The position numbers and the translations under genes were made by a program. Below the pieces are notes generated by a model that saw only the letters and a program-made list of their open reading frames with translations, was not told where the DNA came from and searched no databases. From the NCBI GenBank assembly GCA_009911175.1, contig QXWX01000128.1, positions 1 to 16,301 of the forward strand: a DNA stretch of 16,301 nucleotides. Direction: 5' to 3'. The first letter of the stretch is position 1; every line of letters begins with the position of its first letter. This DNA is from Lachnospiraceae bacterium (GTDB lineage: Bacteria; Bacillota_A; Clostridia; Lachnospirales; Lachnospiraceae). Below, piece after piece: positions 1 through 7,241 of this stretch.

Positions 1-2
1 TT

Positions 3-338
3 TATACGGCAAATATGTCTGCGAATATGCAGGCGCTTTTGGAACGGGCATCGGTGGTGACGGATATGAACCGCAGCAAAAATCTGTTCGCACATAAAGT
101 CGGCGCGGCGGTTACGGCAGCACGCAGAGGCGGCGCACTTTCCGCGCTGGATTCCATGAATCACTTCTTTATGCCGCAAAATATGTTTGTAGTCGGTTCT
201 TCCTATTGGCCGATAGCTTACGGGCAGATGCCGGGGGATGTTCAGTCAGATGGAGAAGGTCTGGAAACCATGAGAAATCTTGGACGGAATATGGCTTATC
301 TTTTGAAAGCGCTGGATGAAAGGCGGCGGAAATTTTAG
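3..338 (+). CDS. Flavodoxin-fold NAD(P)H/FMN oxidoreductase, 3' part only
   Basis: The reading frame is open from the window edge, so the true start lies to the left. The visible 111 or so residues resemble the C-terminal half of NADPH-dependent FMN reductase / iron-sulfur-flavoprotein-like oxidoreductases. The 'YTANMSANMQALLERA' stretch follows the usual 'GSPVY' flavin loop. It is followed by 'GAAVTAARRGG' and 'GSSYWPIAYG', which fit the FMN-binding fold with an inserted loop, and then by 'ETMRNLGRNMAYLLKAL'. Family members normally continue past this last helix. Here the frame ends with 'DERRRKF' at a TAG, at the point where flavodoxin-like sequence appears in another frame, so the C-terminus is probably replaced by a deletion junction. 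It lies on the opposite strand from the defence operon and is probably a core or flanking gene. The family call is fairly secure; substrate and activity cannot be told. Confidence 0.7.
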   Translation, partial: YTANMSANMQALLERASVVTDMNRSKNLFAHKVGAAVTAARRGGALSALDSMNHFFMPQNMFVVGSSYWPIAYGQMPGDVQSDGEGLETMRNLGRNMAYLLKALDERRRKF

Positions 339-430
339 AGGCTGACATTTATGAAATTATGCCGGAAGTCCCTTATACAGAGACGGATCTGGCTTGCGTA
401 CCACAATTTGATACAATGCGCCAAGGCTGA
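320..430 (+). pseudogene. Flavodoxin gene fragment
   Basis: In the frame beginning at 320, right after an in-frame TGA at 317-319, the translation reads 'KAAEILEADIYEIMPEVPYT' and then 'ETDL'. This closely resembles the segment of flavodoxins in which a helix leads into a '(A)DIFEI.PEVPYT.ADL' motif. The similarity stops around position 395 and the frame ends at TGA 428-430. There is no start codon or flavin-binding N-terminus, and the usual 'NW.D..SRS..E' continuation is missing. It overlaps the last codons of the upstream oxidoreductase in a different frame, so it looks like the remnant of a second flavoprotein gene joined to the first by deletion. The identification rests on one recognisable motif of about 24 residues. 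Confidence 0.5.
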
Positions 431-672
431 CTTTGGGTGCAAATTACCGGTAATTTTTTCTTTCATTGCAATGCTCCGTTCTGATTCTGCGTTTTTTGAC
501 AAGCGGCATCGGATGCCATTTTCTATGTATTCAAAAGAATAAAAAAGACAAGGCAATCGCAAAAGATCAAGATATACCCTCCGACATACACAATTTATTA
601 TTTCAATGCCTGTTTAATAATGTCAAGATTTTGGGGGATTTTTAATGAATATAAGTATGATGAAATTATGTG
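431..672. other. Non-coding stretch between flavoprotein scar and group II intron
   Basis: I find no convincing gene here on either strand. Minus-strand frames have no family resemblance. In the normal BREX layout brxL would lie downstream of pglZ, on this side of the intron, but nothing Lon-like or AAA+-like is visible. A short GGCATC/GATGCC dyad lies at 505-517. The stretch next to 672 is the 3' exon of the intron insertion site. Confidence 0.5.
441..460 (+). terminator. Weak palindrome with T-run, possible terminator
   Basis: The palindrome aaattaccggtaattt is followed directly by more T residues. The stem is only six A/T pairs with a four-base loop, so it would be weak. It lies just downstream of the plus-strand flavoprotein fragments and could end their transcript. 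Confidence 0.25.
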
Positions 673-682
673 GTCAAGTAGA

Positions 683-744
683 CATACCCCTTGCGGGGTA
701 TGCCCCTCACAGATCCCGGCGTGCGGCTTTCCGCACCGGGCTCT
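683..744 (-). ncRNA. Group II intron domains V and VI
   Basis: On the minus strand 711-744 reads AGAGCCCGGTGCGG, an AAAG tetraloop, then CCGCACGCCGGGATCT. It forms the expected 34-nt domain V hairpin with the AGC triad in the 5' strand. Downstream, 683-702 folds as CATACCCC-GCAA-GGGGTATG, placed where domain VI belongs, ten bases from the 3' splice site. The catalytic core therefore looks intact even though the maturase gene is not. Confidence 0.8.
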
Positions 745-767
745 TTACAAAACGAATTATTCAACAG

Positions 768-2121
768 CTATCTTGCGTACACGCTTACATAGATTCTTGG
801 CGTTGCTAATGGATATTCCTTTAGCATGTCGTTGAATCCATCCCAGTTATAACTTTTCTTCTGGCTCCTCCGGTTCAGCCGTTTAAACAGACTTTTCATC
901 ATCTCATACCGGAAATTGCTCAGGCTTTGGATGTTGTCTGTAATTCCGTAGTAATGGTAATATCCAACAAGTATCTCATTCAGTTTCTTTATGATGGCTT
1001 TCAGAGGTTTGGTCCTCATGTCCCGAATTAGATTGTTAATCTCCTTGCATTTCTTCGCAAATTTCTTCTTGCTGGTTTTCCTCTTCACCCGGAATTTACC
1101 GTTCCTGCCATGGGAACAGTAATGTGTAAAAACCCAGGAATGTGAAAGTCTCCGGCTTCCTGCCTTTCTTCCCACATCTTTCCTGCGCAAACCTCCCAAA
1201 CTTGATCAGTCTGGTTTTGCTCTCCTCCAGGGTCATTCCGAAGTGTTCCATTCTACCTTTCAGATGTCTATAGAATTCTTTCGCTTCTTCCTTGTATTGG
1301 AAGCACGCCACGAAATCGTCCGCATAGACTACCAGACCCCCGTATCCTTTCAGCTTTGGTTTGATCCGTTCCTTGAACCACCACACCAGTACATAATGCA
1401 TATAGATATTTGCTATTACGGGTGAACAGACGGAACCCTGTTCAGAACCCTCTTCTGTTTCCTCGTATTGATAGTTCTCTATTATTCCCGCTTTCAGCAT
1501 CCGACTTACAGCCTTATGATATTGGGGTCTTTGATCCGCGATTCTATAAACCTGACTGCCCATTCATGGTCTATGTGGTTGAAGAAACTCTTGATATCCG
1601 CATCTAAGACGTAGTTCGTCGGCCGCATTTCCAGCATCACGTTCAATTTCCGGATTGCCTGGTGGCATCCCCTCTTTGGGCGGAGCCCCATCATCTCATC
1701 GTAGAAATGGGGTTCGAACACCGCCTCGAGTATCCGCCTTAATGCTTCCTGCGCCAACTTATCTTCGTAGCAATAAATGCTTACCGGTCTGGTCTTTCCG
1801 TTTTCCTTTGGTATTTCCACACGCCTTGCCGGCTGTGGCCTGTACGATTTCTTCTTCAGCCTTTCCACTAATTGATCAAGGTTTTCTTCCAGATTCCAGC
1901 CATATTCTTCTTTGGTCACTCCATCGATTCCTACCGCCTTTTCCCCATCCATCTTTCTGTGACAGTCTTTCAGCATTTCTTGGTTGATTAAATGTCCGAT
2001 GGATGTGAATACCATGTCCGGGTTTCCGCTTGACAGTTGCGATATTCTCGCCAATTTCGTTTCCGTTGTTCCTCCTATCTCTGGGTATAGACAATGTTTC
2101 CTCTTTGATATAGTTCTGCAT
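768..2121 (-). pseudogene. Group II intron reverse transcriptase/maturase, frameshifted
   Basis: The protein must be read across frames. A start at ATG 2121 gives 'MQNYIKEETLSIP'. The next frame carries 'GGTTETKLARISQLS' and the RT N-terminus ('DKLAQEALRRILEAVFEPHF', 'DADIKSFFNHI') and stops at 1506. The third carries 'GSVCSPVIANIY' and the catalytic YADD (1315-1326), stopping at 1096. The fourth has 'GKFRVKRKTSKKKF' and the maturase domain X stretch 'LVGYYHYYGITDN', stopping at 768. Comparing the frames with the family sequence I remember, each break fits a single-base change: one extra base near 2078-2086, one lost base at about 1509, and one extra T in a T-run at 1128-1132. No HNH endonuclease follows domain X. 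All RT motifs are readable, so the decay is recent, or some breaks may be sequencing errors. In an intact intron this protein aids splicing and retrohoming. Confidence 0.85.
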
Positions 2122-2124
2122 AGC

Positions 2125-2146
2125 GGAGGTGCAAGGTGCACCTCCT
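2125..2146 (-). promoter_or_regulatory. Hairpin overlapping the maturase Shine-Dalgarno
   Basis: GGAGGTGCA and TGCACCTCC form a perfect nine-pair stem with a three-base loop immediately upstream of the maturase ATG at 2121. On the minus strand the AGGAGG (2146-2141) is largely inside this stem, so ribosome access would depend on its opening. In lactococcal Ll.LtrB, domain IVa similarly holds the ribosome binding site and is bound by the maturase for translational repression; the parallel here is inference. Confidence 0.5.
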
Positions 2147-2677
2147 TCTCCGCTTCCCTCCAGTGGCATTACCCACCTTCTACGGTACTATCGGGCTATC
2201 CGACTACCTGCATCCCATTTGCTGCACTCCTTTCGTTGATTCGCATACCGTCCCCTTACACTTGAGGACGGAGGACACAGGTTCTCCCTCAGTTGACGCA
2301 ATGTCATTGTATAGCATGACTGGCGTTCCAACACCGCAGCGCTGTGTAGAATCTCACCATAACGATAAATACACATATTGCCTTCCGCAAAGTAAACAAC
2401 GTCGGCACACTGGATTCCTGTGATTTCGGTGCTAAATTCGCCATATAGCCCTACTACCTAACTTCCTACGCTTAGCCTGACATTGTTGCCAATACAGACC
2501 CAAGGTTCGCTACTGGTGATGTGGTTAGCATCTTGCCAGATGGGATTTCCACCCATTAAACATTGCGCCCTTCTGGGCGCACTTACTATTCACAGTCATT
2601 TCACTCACATGCGCAATCTATACATGTTATTTCGTGACAATTCCTTATCGTACTCTTTGGATTTGCTTCCTGTCTGT

Positions 2678-5203
2678 TTATATAATTCCGGCTATATCAA
2701 TCTCAAACTTATATCTGTGATGCTCTTCTGTTGGTTTTTCCATATCAGCCAGCACCAGATAATAATCTTGTCCGCGGTTATAATTCCCGCTTTTTAATAT
2801 GAATTTTTCCCTCATCATTCTGAATCTCGGATCCTGCTCTGTATGATCCGCAATGATCGGCACTTCATAAGAAATCTTTTCTCTGTTCTCATCTTCGAAA
2901 AACGCAATCAGCTTTCTTGGCTTCAAGGTATCTGTGACAGCTTCCATCTGTATAAATTCAAGATACACCACAATATTTGTGATCCGGTTGGAACCATACG
3001 ACAATTCTACATTGACCTTACTGGTATCTGTCTTTCCTCTGCTGGTTAATACTTTGATTACCGGAAGGATCATCTCCTGCGGAGAAGAACCTCCGTGTAC
3101 ATAATTTTGTCCGCCTCCCGGGGCTTTGATGATATCTGTTCCCCTTGGCGTTGTTACATAAAACTCATTCATTTTGCCCAGGTATGTCATCATTCTGCTG
3201 ATCAGCGCGTCATCCGATATTTCATCATAAGATAACATAAAACGTTTATTCAAATAAAATACCTTTGATCTGTCCGTTGAAATTTTTTCACTTTCTTCCA
3301 GCTTGTCCCTCTTGTAGATAAAACCATGATCTGCCGTGATCAAAAATCTGGTTGCTGATATCCTCTCGGTCAAACGGCGGATCAGCGACTGGATTTCTTC
3401 TATGGCTTCCTGGCAGGCGTTAAATACCTCATTTTCTGACTTCAGGCTTTCTCCGCGATTATCAATCTGGTTTTGATAAATATAGATCACATTTTTATCC
3501 TGCGTCATTTCCCTTAGTTCCTGGGGGCTTGCGTGTTTTACTGCGTCAAAATCCAGGCATTCCCCCTTTGGGAGTCTCTTTTGGAGGATCCTTCTCCGAT
3601 CAGACATATTATTTCCACATTTCATATCATCCACATAAACATCCAAACCATCTCTTACCATAATCTCCTGATGCGGCAAAAGGGATGCCATGCCAAGTGT
3701 TGTCTCAGAAGGCAGGACACTGAGCATATGGTTCATCCTGACCTCACATTTTTCATCCAGGTCAAGCTTTCTCTGCAGTTCTTTTGCACATTCGTAGCGG
3801 AAAGCGTCTGAAATGATAACGATCACCCGGCCGTCTCTTCCTCCTGCTTTCATCATAGGGCTTACAAAATCATGGAAAAAATCTTCCTGCCTTGAGCCGC
3901 TGTATGTCTGATACTGCTCCGCCGAAAGGCTCTGATTCCATTTGTATGAAAAATCAGCCAGATATTTATTCGTATATACATTCTCTACCAGCTGCCGAAG
4001 CTTTCCGGTTTCGTTCTGAATCCCAATCCGATCCAGATAATAATAAAATTTTCTGTACCATGTATCAATCTGAAATGTATATTCCGTGTAGTCATTGACA
4101 GCCTCCTGGATTGTTGGCTGAAACGTCTGCAGGGAAACCTCACTGATCACTCTATAGCCGTTAAAAATCATCCGGTAATGCTCTTCAAATACTTTTGCAT
4201 AGTGGTAACAGCTTTTCATCCTGTTCTCACATATCTCAGGAATCGTCATGCCTGCTATTTTTTCATCCAGCATCCCATCTTCAATCTTTGCCAGCATCCA
4301 CTGGATCAGATTCTCATCGAACTGCCGGAAGCTGTCACAATTCACCACATTTTCAAGCGGAATTTCCAGTATCCTCTGATCCAGATTCAACTCTCTGCCA
4401 ATATCTTCTGCAATGAAATCATAAAATGCTCTCATATCATCATGATTCATCATATTCTTTACAAATATGATCACATCATTTTGTTTTTTCGAAAGAAAGC
4501 TTTTCCATTCTTTCGGAATCCGGCTGTCCGCAAACATATCTGTATAAGTCAGCAGCATTGTAACCAAAAATTTTTTCAGGCTGGGGGCTGAATCTTTATA
4601 TCCGTACTGCCATTCACACTTTCTCCAAAAGGAATCCAGAATCTGATATGTCCGGAATTTCTTTAACACTGCATTTTCTTCTATTCCCGCCAGCAGGATT
4701 TTTCTTATCAGTTCTTCAAAATTACATACCTTCAGGCCCGCCAGAACGCACATTACGCCAAGCTCAATATTTTCAGACGTGTACTCTCCTATCTGGAGAT
4801 TTTGAAATTTCAGTGTTTGATTCGCATTCCAAAACTTCTGATATTTTTTTACTATATCCTGACATTCCTCAGGAATCCCTAATTCCCCGCACAACTGCAT
4901 GATTTTATCAGAGTAAAAATGCTCCGAATAGTAAAACGTATCCGCCAAAAGATTTTCCCTGTCATCAGGTCTAGGAAAAGGGGCATAAACGACATAATTG
5001 GACTGTGTATCATTTACCTCCAACAGCAATTTTGTCTGAAACCAGTTTCCCTCCGTCAATTTCCACAGCTTATTCCCGGTTGTCAGATGAAGCTGGTCGA
5101 TCTCTTCTTCATAGGAGGCATCATCGTCATACCAAAAAACAATTTTCCGCTCCGTACCGGACAGCAGTGTATTCAGTTTATTCTCTATTTCCTGTAGTTT
5201 CAT
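2678..5203 (-). CDS. pglZ: BREX protein PglZ, alkaline-phosphatase-superfamily
   Basis: The 841-residue protein matches the long PglZ of BREX type 1. The N-terminus 'KIVFWYDDD' (residues 20-28) is a PglZ hallmark. The phosphatase-superfamily core has 'VIVIISDAFRYECAKEL' (about 460-476, metal-site Asp466) and 'FLITADHGFIY' (620-630, Asp625 and His626), followed by 'YVHGGSSPQEMILPVI' (701-716). PglZ is essential in BREX and a suspected metal-dependent hydrolase. I chose ATG 5203 over the in-frame GTG at 5209 because AAGGTG sits at the right distance and family members begin 'MKLxEI'. It follows the ariB-like gene after about 110 bp, with a short upstream frame ending two bases before this ATG, which suggests translational coupling. 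The usual next gene, brxL, is missing; a group II intron starts about 95 bp downstream. Confidence 0.96.
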   Translation of the reverse strand: MKLQEIENKLNTLLSGTERKIVFWYDDDASYEEEIDQLHLTTGNKLWKLTEGNWFQTKLLLEVNDTQSNYVVYAPFPRPDDRENLLADTFYYSEHFYSDKIMQLCGELGIPEECQDIVKKYQKFWNANQTLKFQNLQIGEYTSENIELGVMCVLAGLKVCNFEELIRKILLAGIEENAVLKKFRTYQILDSFWRKCEWQYGYKDSAPSLKKFLVTMLLTYTDMFADSRIPKEWKSFLSKKQNDVIIFVKNMMNHDDMRAFYDFIAEDIGRELNLDQRILEIPLENVVNCDSFRQFDENLIQWMLAKIEDGMLDEKIAGMTIPEICENRMKSCYHYAKVFEEHYRMIFNGYRVISEVSLQTFQPTIQEAVNDYTEYTFQIDTWYRKFYYYLDRIGIQNETGKLRQLVENVYTNKYLADFSYKWNQSLSAEQYQTYSGSRQEDFFHDFVSPMMKAGGRDGRVIVIISDAFRYECAKELQRKLDLDEKCEVRMNHMLSVLPSETTLGMASLLPHQEIMVRDGLDVYVDDMKCGNNMSDRRRILQKRLPKGECLDFDAVKHASPQELREMTQDKNVIYIYQNQIDNRGESLKSENEVFNACQEAIEEIQSLIRRLTERISATRFLITADHGFIYKRDKLEESEKISTDRSKVFYLNKRFMLSYDEISDDALISRMMTYLGKMNEFYVTTPRGTDIIKAPGGGQNYVHGGSSPQEMILPVIKVLTSRGKTDTSKVNVELSYGSNRITNIVVYLEFIQMEAVTDTLKPRKLIAFFEDENREKISYEVPIIADHTEQDPRFRMMREKFILKSGNYNRGQDYYLVLADMEKPTEEHHRYKFEIDIAGII

Positions 5204-5205
5204 AA

Positions 5206-5316
5206 TCACACCTTATTTTCCATATAATCTGCGCAAGACTTTATACACAGTATGTAATAGGAATTGCGCGAATGTGCAAGCAGGTCATCCATTTTCCGGT
5301 GAAAATTGGTGACAAA
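5206..5316 (-). other. Open frame continuing after the ariB-like stop, up to pglZ
   Basis: Directly after the TAA of the TOPRIM gene (5317-5319), the same frame stays open for 36 codons and ends at TGA 5206-5208, two bases before the pglZ ATG. It includes an internal ATG (5292) giving a 28-residue peptide beginning 'MDDLLAHSRNSYYILCIKSC' and ending 'YMENKV'. The AAGGTG ribosome binding site of pglZ lies at its end. It could be a lost C-terminal extension of the TOPRIM protein, the tail of a gene that once preceded pglZ, or a leader peptide coupling pglZ translation. I do not recognise the peptide. Confidence 0.35.
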
Positions 5317-6066
5317 TTATAAATCCCCAAGTTTTTGAAATGCGGTCTGTATCTTCGTATAGTTCTCCCAATCCACGTTTTTCAATATATTCTGTCTTTC
5401 TGCAAATTGCTCTACAGGAGTCCTTATTGAAAAATATGTATCAAATTTTGCTTTTGTAATATTCCGCCGGGACGATAAATATCTTTTCTGTGGATCTATG
5501 TCTTCTACAAAAGCAATACATTTATCAATCACATGTTTATCATATGGATCATTTTCTCCTACTGCATCTAATAAAAATGTCTCCATAGCGCCATTTTGCT
5601 CAAATGGAATGATAAGCAATAAGAGCGAAAACTCTAACTCTACTGTTTTCTCAATCCGTCTATGCATTTTACAAGCTAACCAACTGTCATTTTCCAATTC
5701 ATTATCACAAATTACAGAATATTCATTCAAAGCGTCTTTCATCTGCTGAATAAAATTCAATTCTGTTTCTGCTTCATCCCTATCAGTTATTATTACTATT
5801 TTACTATATACAGTCGAAAATCCCGGAATAGACAGATAATTACGATCTAAAACCTCCTTAAGACCGCTGCTTAATCTGCTGCAGCCACCCGTAGACATAA
5901 TCGTTAAAACATCCAAGTCTTTCACCAGATTTCGTGACTTTTGCCGATCCATTCTTAATATTCCCTGTTGTCTTGAAGGATCATCTAACCACTGATAAGC
6001 TTTTCTCATATAATATTGCAATAAAACATAATCTGTGGAACCTTCACATAATATAATATTGTTCAT
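5317..6066 (-). CDS. ariB: TOPRIM-domain effector, AriB-like (DUF4435/DUF3226 type)
   Basis: This 249-residue protein carries the two TOPRIM signatures. The N-terminal strand-glutamate motif is 'ILCEGSTDYVLL' (Glu8), and the acidic DxD motif is 'KIVIITDRDEAE' (Asp95, Asp97). 'PFEQNGAMETFLLDAV' (about 154-169) is typical of DUF3226/DUF4435 relatives. TOPRIM folds are metal-dependent phosphoryl-transfer centres. In PARIS, AriB is the nuclease held by the AriA ATPase and released when a phage anti-restriction protein is sensed; it cleaves host tRNA. The start codon overlaps the stop of the ATPase gene (TAATG), with GGAG eight bases upstream, so the two are translationally coupled. Base composition is more AT-rich than in brxC. 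Other TOPRIM/ATPase pairs (OLD-like, Gabija-like) are possible, but this TOPRIM domain is a separate small protein, as in PARIS. The symbol is provisional. Confidence 0.65.
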   Translation of the reverse strand: MNNIILCEGSTDYVLLQYYMRKAYQWLDDPSRQQGILRMDRQKSRNLVKDLDVLTIMSTGGCSRLSSGLKEVLDRNYLSIPGFSTVYSKIVIITDRDEAETELNFIQQMKDALNEYSVICDNELENDSWLACKMHRRIEKTVELEFSLLLLIIPFEQNGAMETFLLDAVGENDPYDKHVIDKCIAFVEDIDPQKRYLSSRRNITKAKFDTYFSIRTPVEQFAERQNILKNVDWENYTKIQTAFQKLGDL

Positions 6067-7151
6067 TATCTTAACTCCAATCCGAGATTTTCCTGAGCAT
6101 GGATTGCTTCTTTGCAGTTCATCCGCCGTACATAATTCTCACCCTCATATTTATATAATGTATATAAGTTGATATGCTGCTGCAGTTCTTCGCTTAATCT
6201 CAGTACCTTCCCTATCGCTTCTTTACTGTGCGATGTCATAAAAACCTGAATATTCTGCTCCATAGCGCTTCTCAATAACCATGAAAAAATGCTGTCCATG
6301 GCAGATGTATGGATTGCTGTTTCAAATTCATCCAACAACAAAATACCGTTTCTTGCCCTGACAATACCATTTAAAAGCGAAACCGCCTTTTTCATCCCAT
6401 CGCCATAAGCATTGAGCGGCAAGGCTTTCTTATGTTTTTTTGACAAGATCATGTATTCCGGATAGCGTGTATTATTCTCATTTTTTAAAGCATTGATATT
6501 CGTGATATCAGCATCAAATTCCTGCAAAATATGAATTAATACTTCATATGCTGCCGAATCTGACAGAATACCGTCAATATTCAGATTATCACTTGCATGA
6601 TCGAAAGGAGAAATATAAATGGTTTTAACAAAATTATCTGGTCTATATACGAAAGTAAATGTAGACTGAAAATCATATACAGAAAATGAGTTTACCTTTT
6701 TCTCATTAAAATAAATCGACAAACGCATATGCTTTGCGTCAACCATCTCATCATCGTTCCAATCCTCTTTGATTTTCTTCAAATTGTTCATCCGAAACAT
6801 TTCGCCTTCCGAAACCTGCGTCTGTTCAATTTCAGCTTTTACTTTTACCGTCTTTCTCTCGTTTTTTGTATCCTTATAATCATAAGAAACGACCAGATCC
6901 TTCTCGTCTATCGGGAACATATTATAAAAATCCTGGAATATTTTATTGACTTTCTTTGTTCTTTTTCCGGCGCATAGCATCCAGCAATCTTCCCGCTGCG
7001 GCCGTTCCACCGTTGACAGAAGCTCCAGGATACTGGTTTTCCCGCTGTTATTATCACCTGTTAAAATATTAATACTGTTTAATTGTTCCAATTTCAATTC
7101 ATGAATCCCTTTATATCCATGAATGAATAATTCCCTTATATGCTGTGCCAT
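6066..7151 (-). CDS. ariA: AAA_15/21-type ATPase, AriA-like
   Basis: This 361-residue protein has an ABC/SMC-type ATPase core. The N-terminal strand is 'IRELFIHGYKGI', and Walker A is 'GDNNSGKTS' (32-40). The signature-like stretch is 'YGDGMKKAVSLLNGI' (249-263), Walker B 'GILLLDEFETAIH' (269-281, Asp274-Glu275), and the H-loop 'VFMTSHSKEAI' (about 303-313). Such proteins (AAA_15/AAA_21, OLD-family-like) are sensor ATPases in several defence systems. With a separate TOPRIM partner overlapping by one base, it best fits AriA of PARIS, which detects anti-restriction proteins such as T7 Ocr. It lies between pglX and pglZ, where canonical type 1 BREX has no gene, and sampled lines are only 25-28% GC, below brxC. 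A long hairpin separates it from pglX, and AAAGG precedes its ATG. The ATPase class is secure; the PARIS assignment is inference from architecture and context. Confidence 0.72.
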   Translation of the reverse strand: MAQHIRELFIHGYKGIHELKLEQLNSINILTGDNNSGKTSILELLSTVERPQREDCWMLCAGKRTKKVNKIFQDFYNMFPIDEKDLVVSYDYKDTKNERKTVKVKAEIEQTQVSEGEMFRMNNLKKIKEDWNDDEMVDAKHMRLSIYFNEKKVNSFSVYDFQSTFTFVYRPDNFVKTIYISPFDHASDNLNIDGILSDSAAYEVLIHILQEFDADITNINALKNENNTRYPEYMILSKKHKKALPLNAYGDGMKKAVSLLNGIVRARNGILLLDEFETAIHTSAMDSIFSWLLRSAMEQNIQVFMTSHSKEAIGKVLRLSEELQQHINLYTLYKYEGENYVRRMNCKEAIHAQENLGLELR

Positions 7152-7180
7152 ATGATAAACCGCCTTTCAAAAAATGCGTG

Positions 7181-7234
7181 TAACGATACAGAACGGCAAA
7201 GCCCAGACCCTTCTGCCACCGTTCTGAATCGTTA
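7181..7234 (-). promoter_or_regulatory. Long hairpin between pglX and the ATPase gene
   Basis: The 16-base arms 7181-7196 (taacgatacagaacgg) and 7219-7234 (ccgttctgaatcgtta) pair with a single mismatch around a 22-base loop. On the transcribed strand the stem is followed after six bases by TTTTTT, then the ribosome binding site of the ATPase gene. It could be a leaky terminator or attenuator lowering expression of the cassette relative to BREX, an RNA-processing site, or a scar of cassette insertion. Confidence 0.5.
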
Positions 7235-7241
7235 GAATACA

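Larger units (their letters stand above)
673..2582 (-). mobile_element. Group II intron, full length, with degenerate maturase
   Basis: Both ends can be placed. The 5' end on the minus strand begins GTGCGCCCAG at 2582, the consensus GUGYG start, and folds at once as GTGCGCCC/GGGCGCA. The 3' end is ...GTCTACTTGAC at 673, matching the common bacterial ending with a terminal AY. A 34-nt domain V-like hairpin and a domain VI-like hairpin lie just upstream of the 3' end. The body encodes a reverse transcriptase/maturase of the family lacking an obvious C-terminal endonuclease. The 1,910-bp length is typical. A candidate EBS1 (TTACT, 2391-2395) is complementary to the AGTAA ending the 5' exon (2583-2587). 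It is inserted about 95 bp after the pglZ stop codon, in the same orientation as the BREX operon. The maturase is frameshifted, so independent mobility is unlikely. Confidence 0.88.

Noticed and set aside
496..529. TTGACA followed by TATGTA as a plus-strand promoter
   Set aside because: The spacing is well over 17 bases and no gene follows downstream.
2583..2797. Plus-strand frame that would stay open across the exon junction if the intron were removed
   Set aside because: It is antisense to the pglZ end and to the intron orientation, so splicing could not join it, and it resembles no protein.
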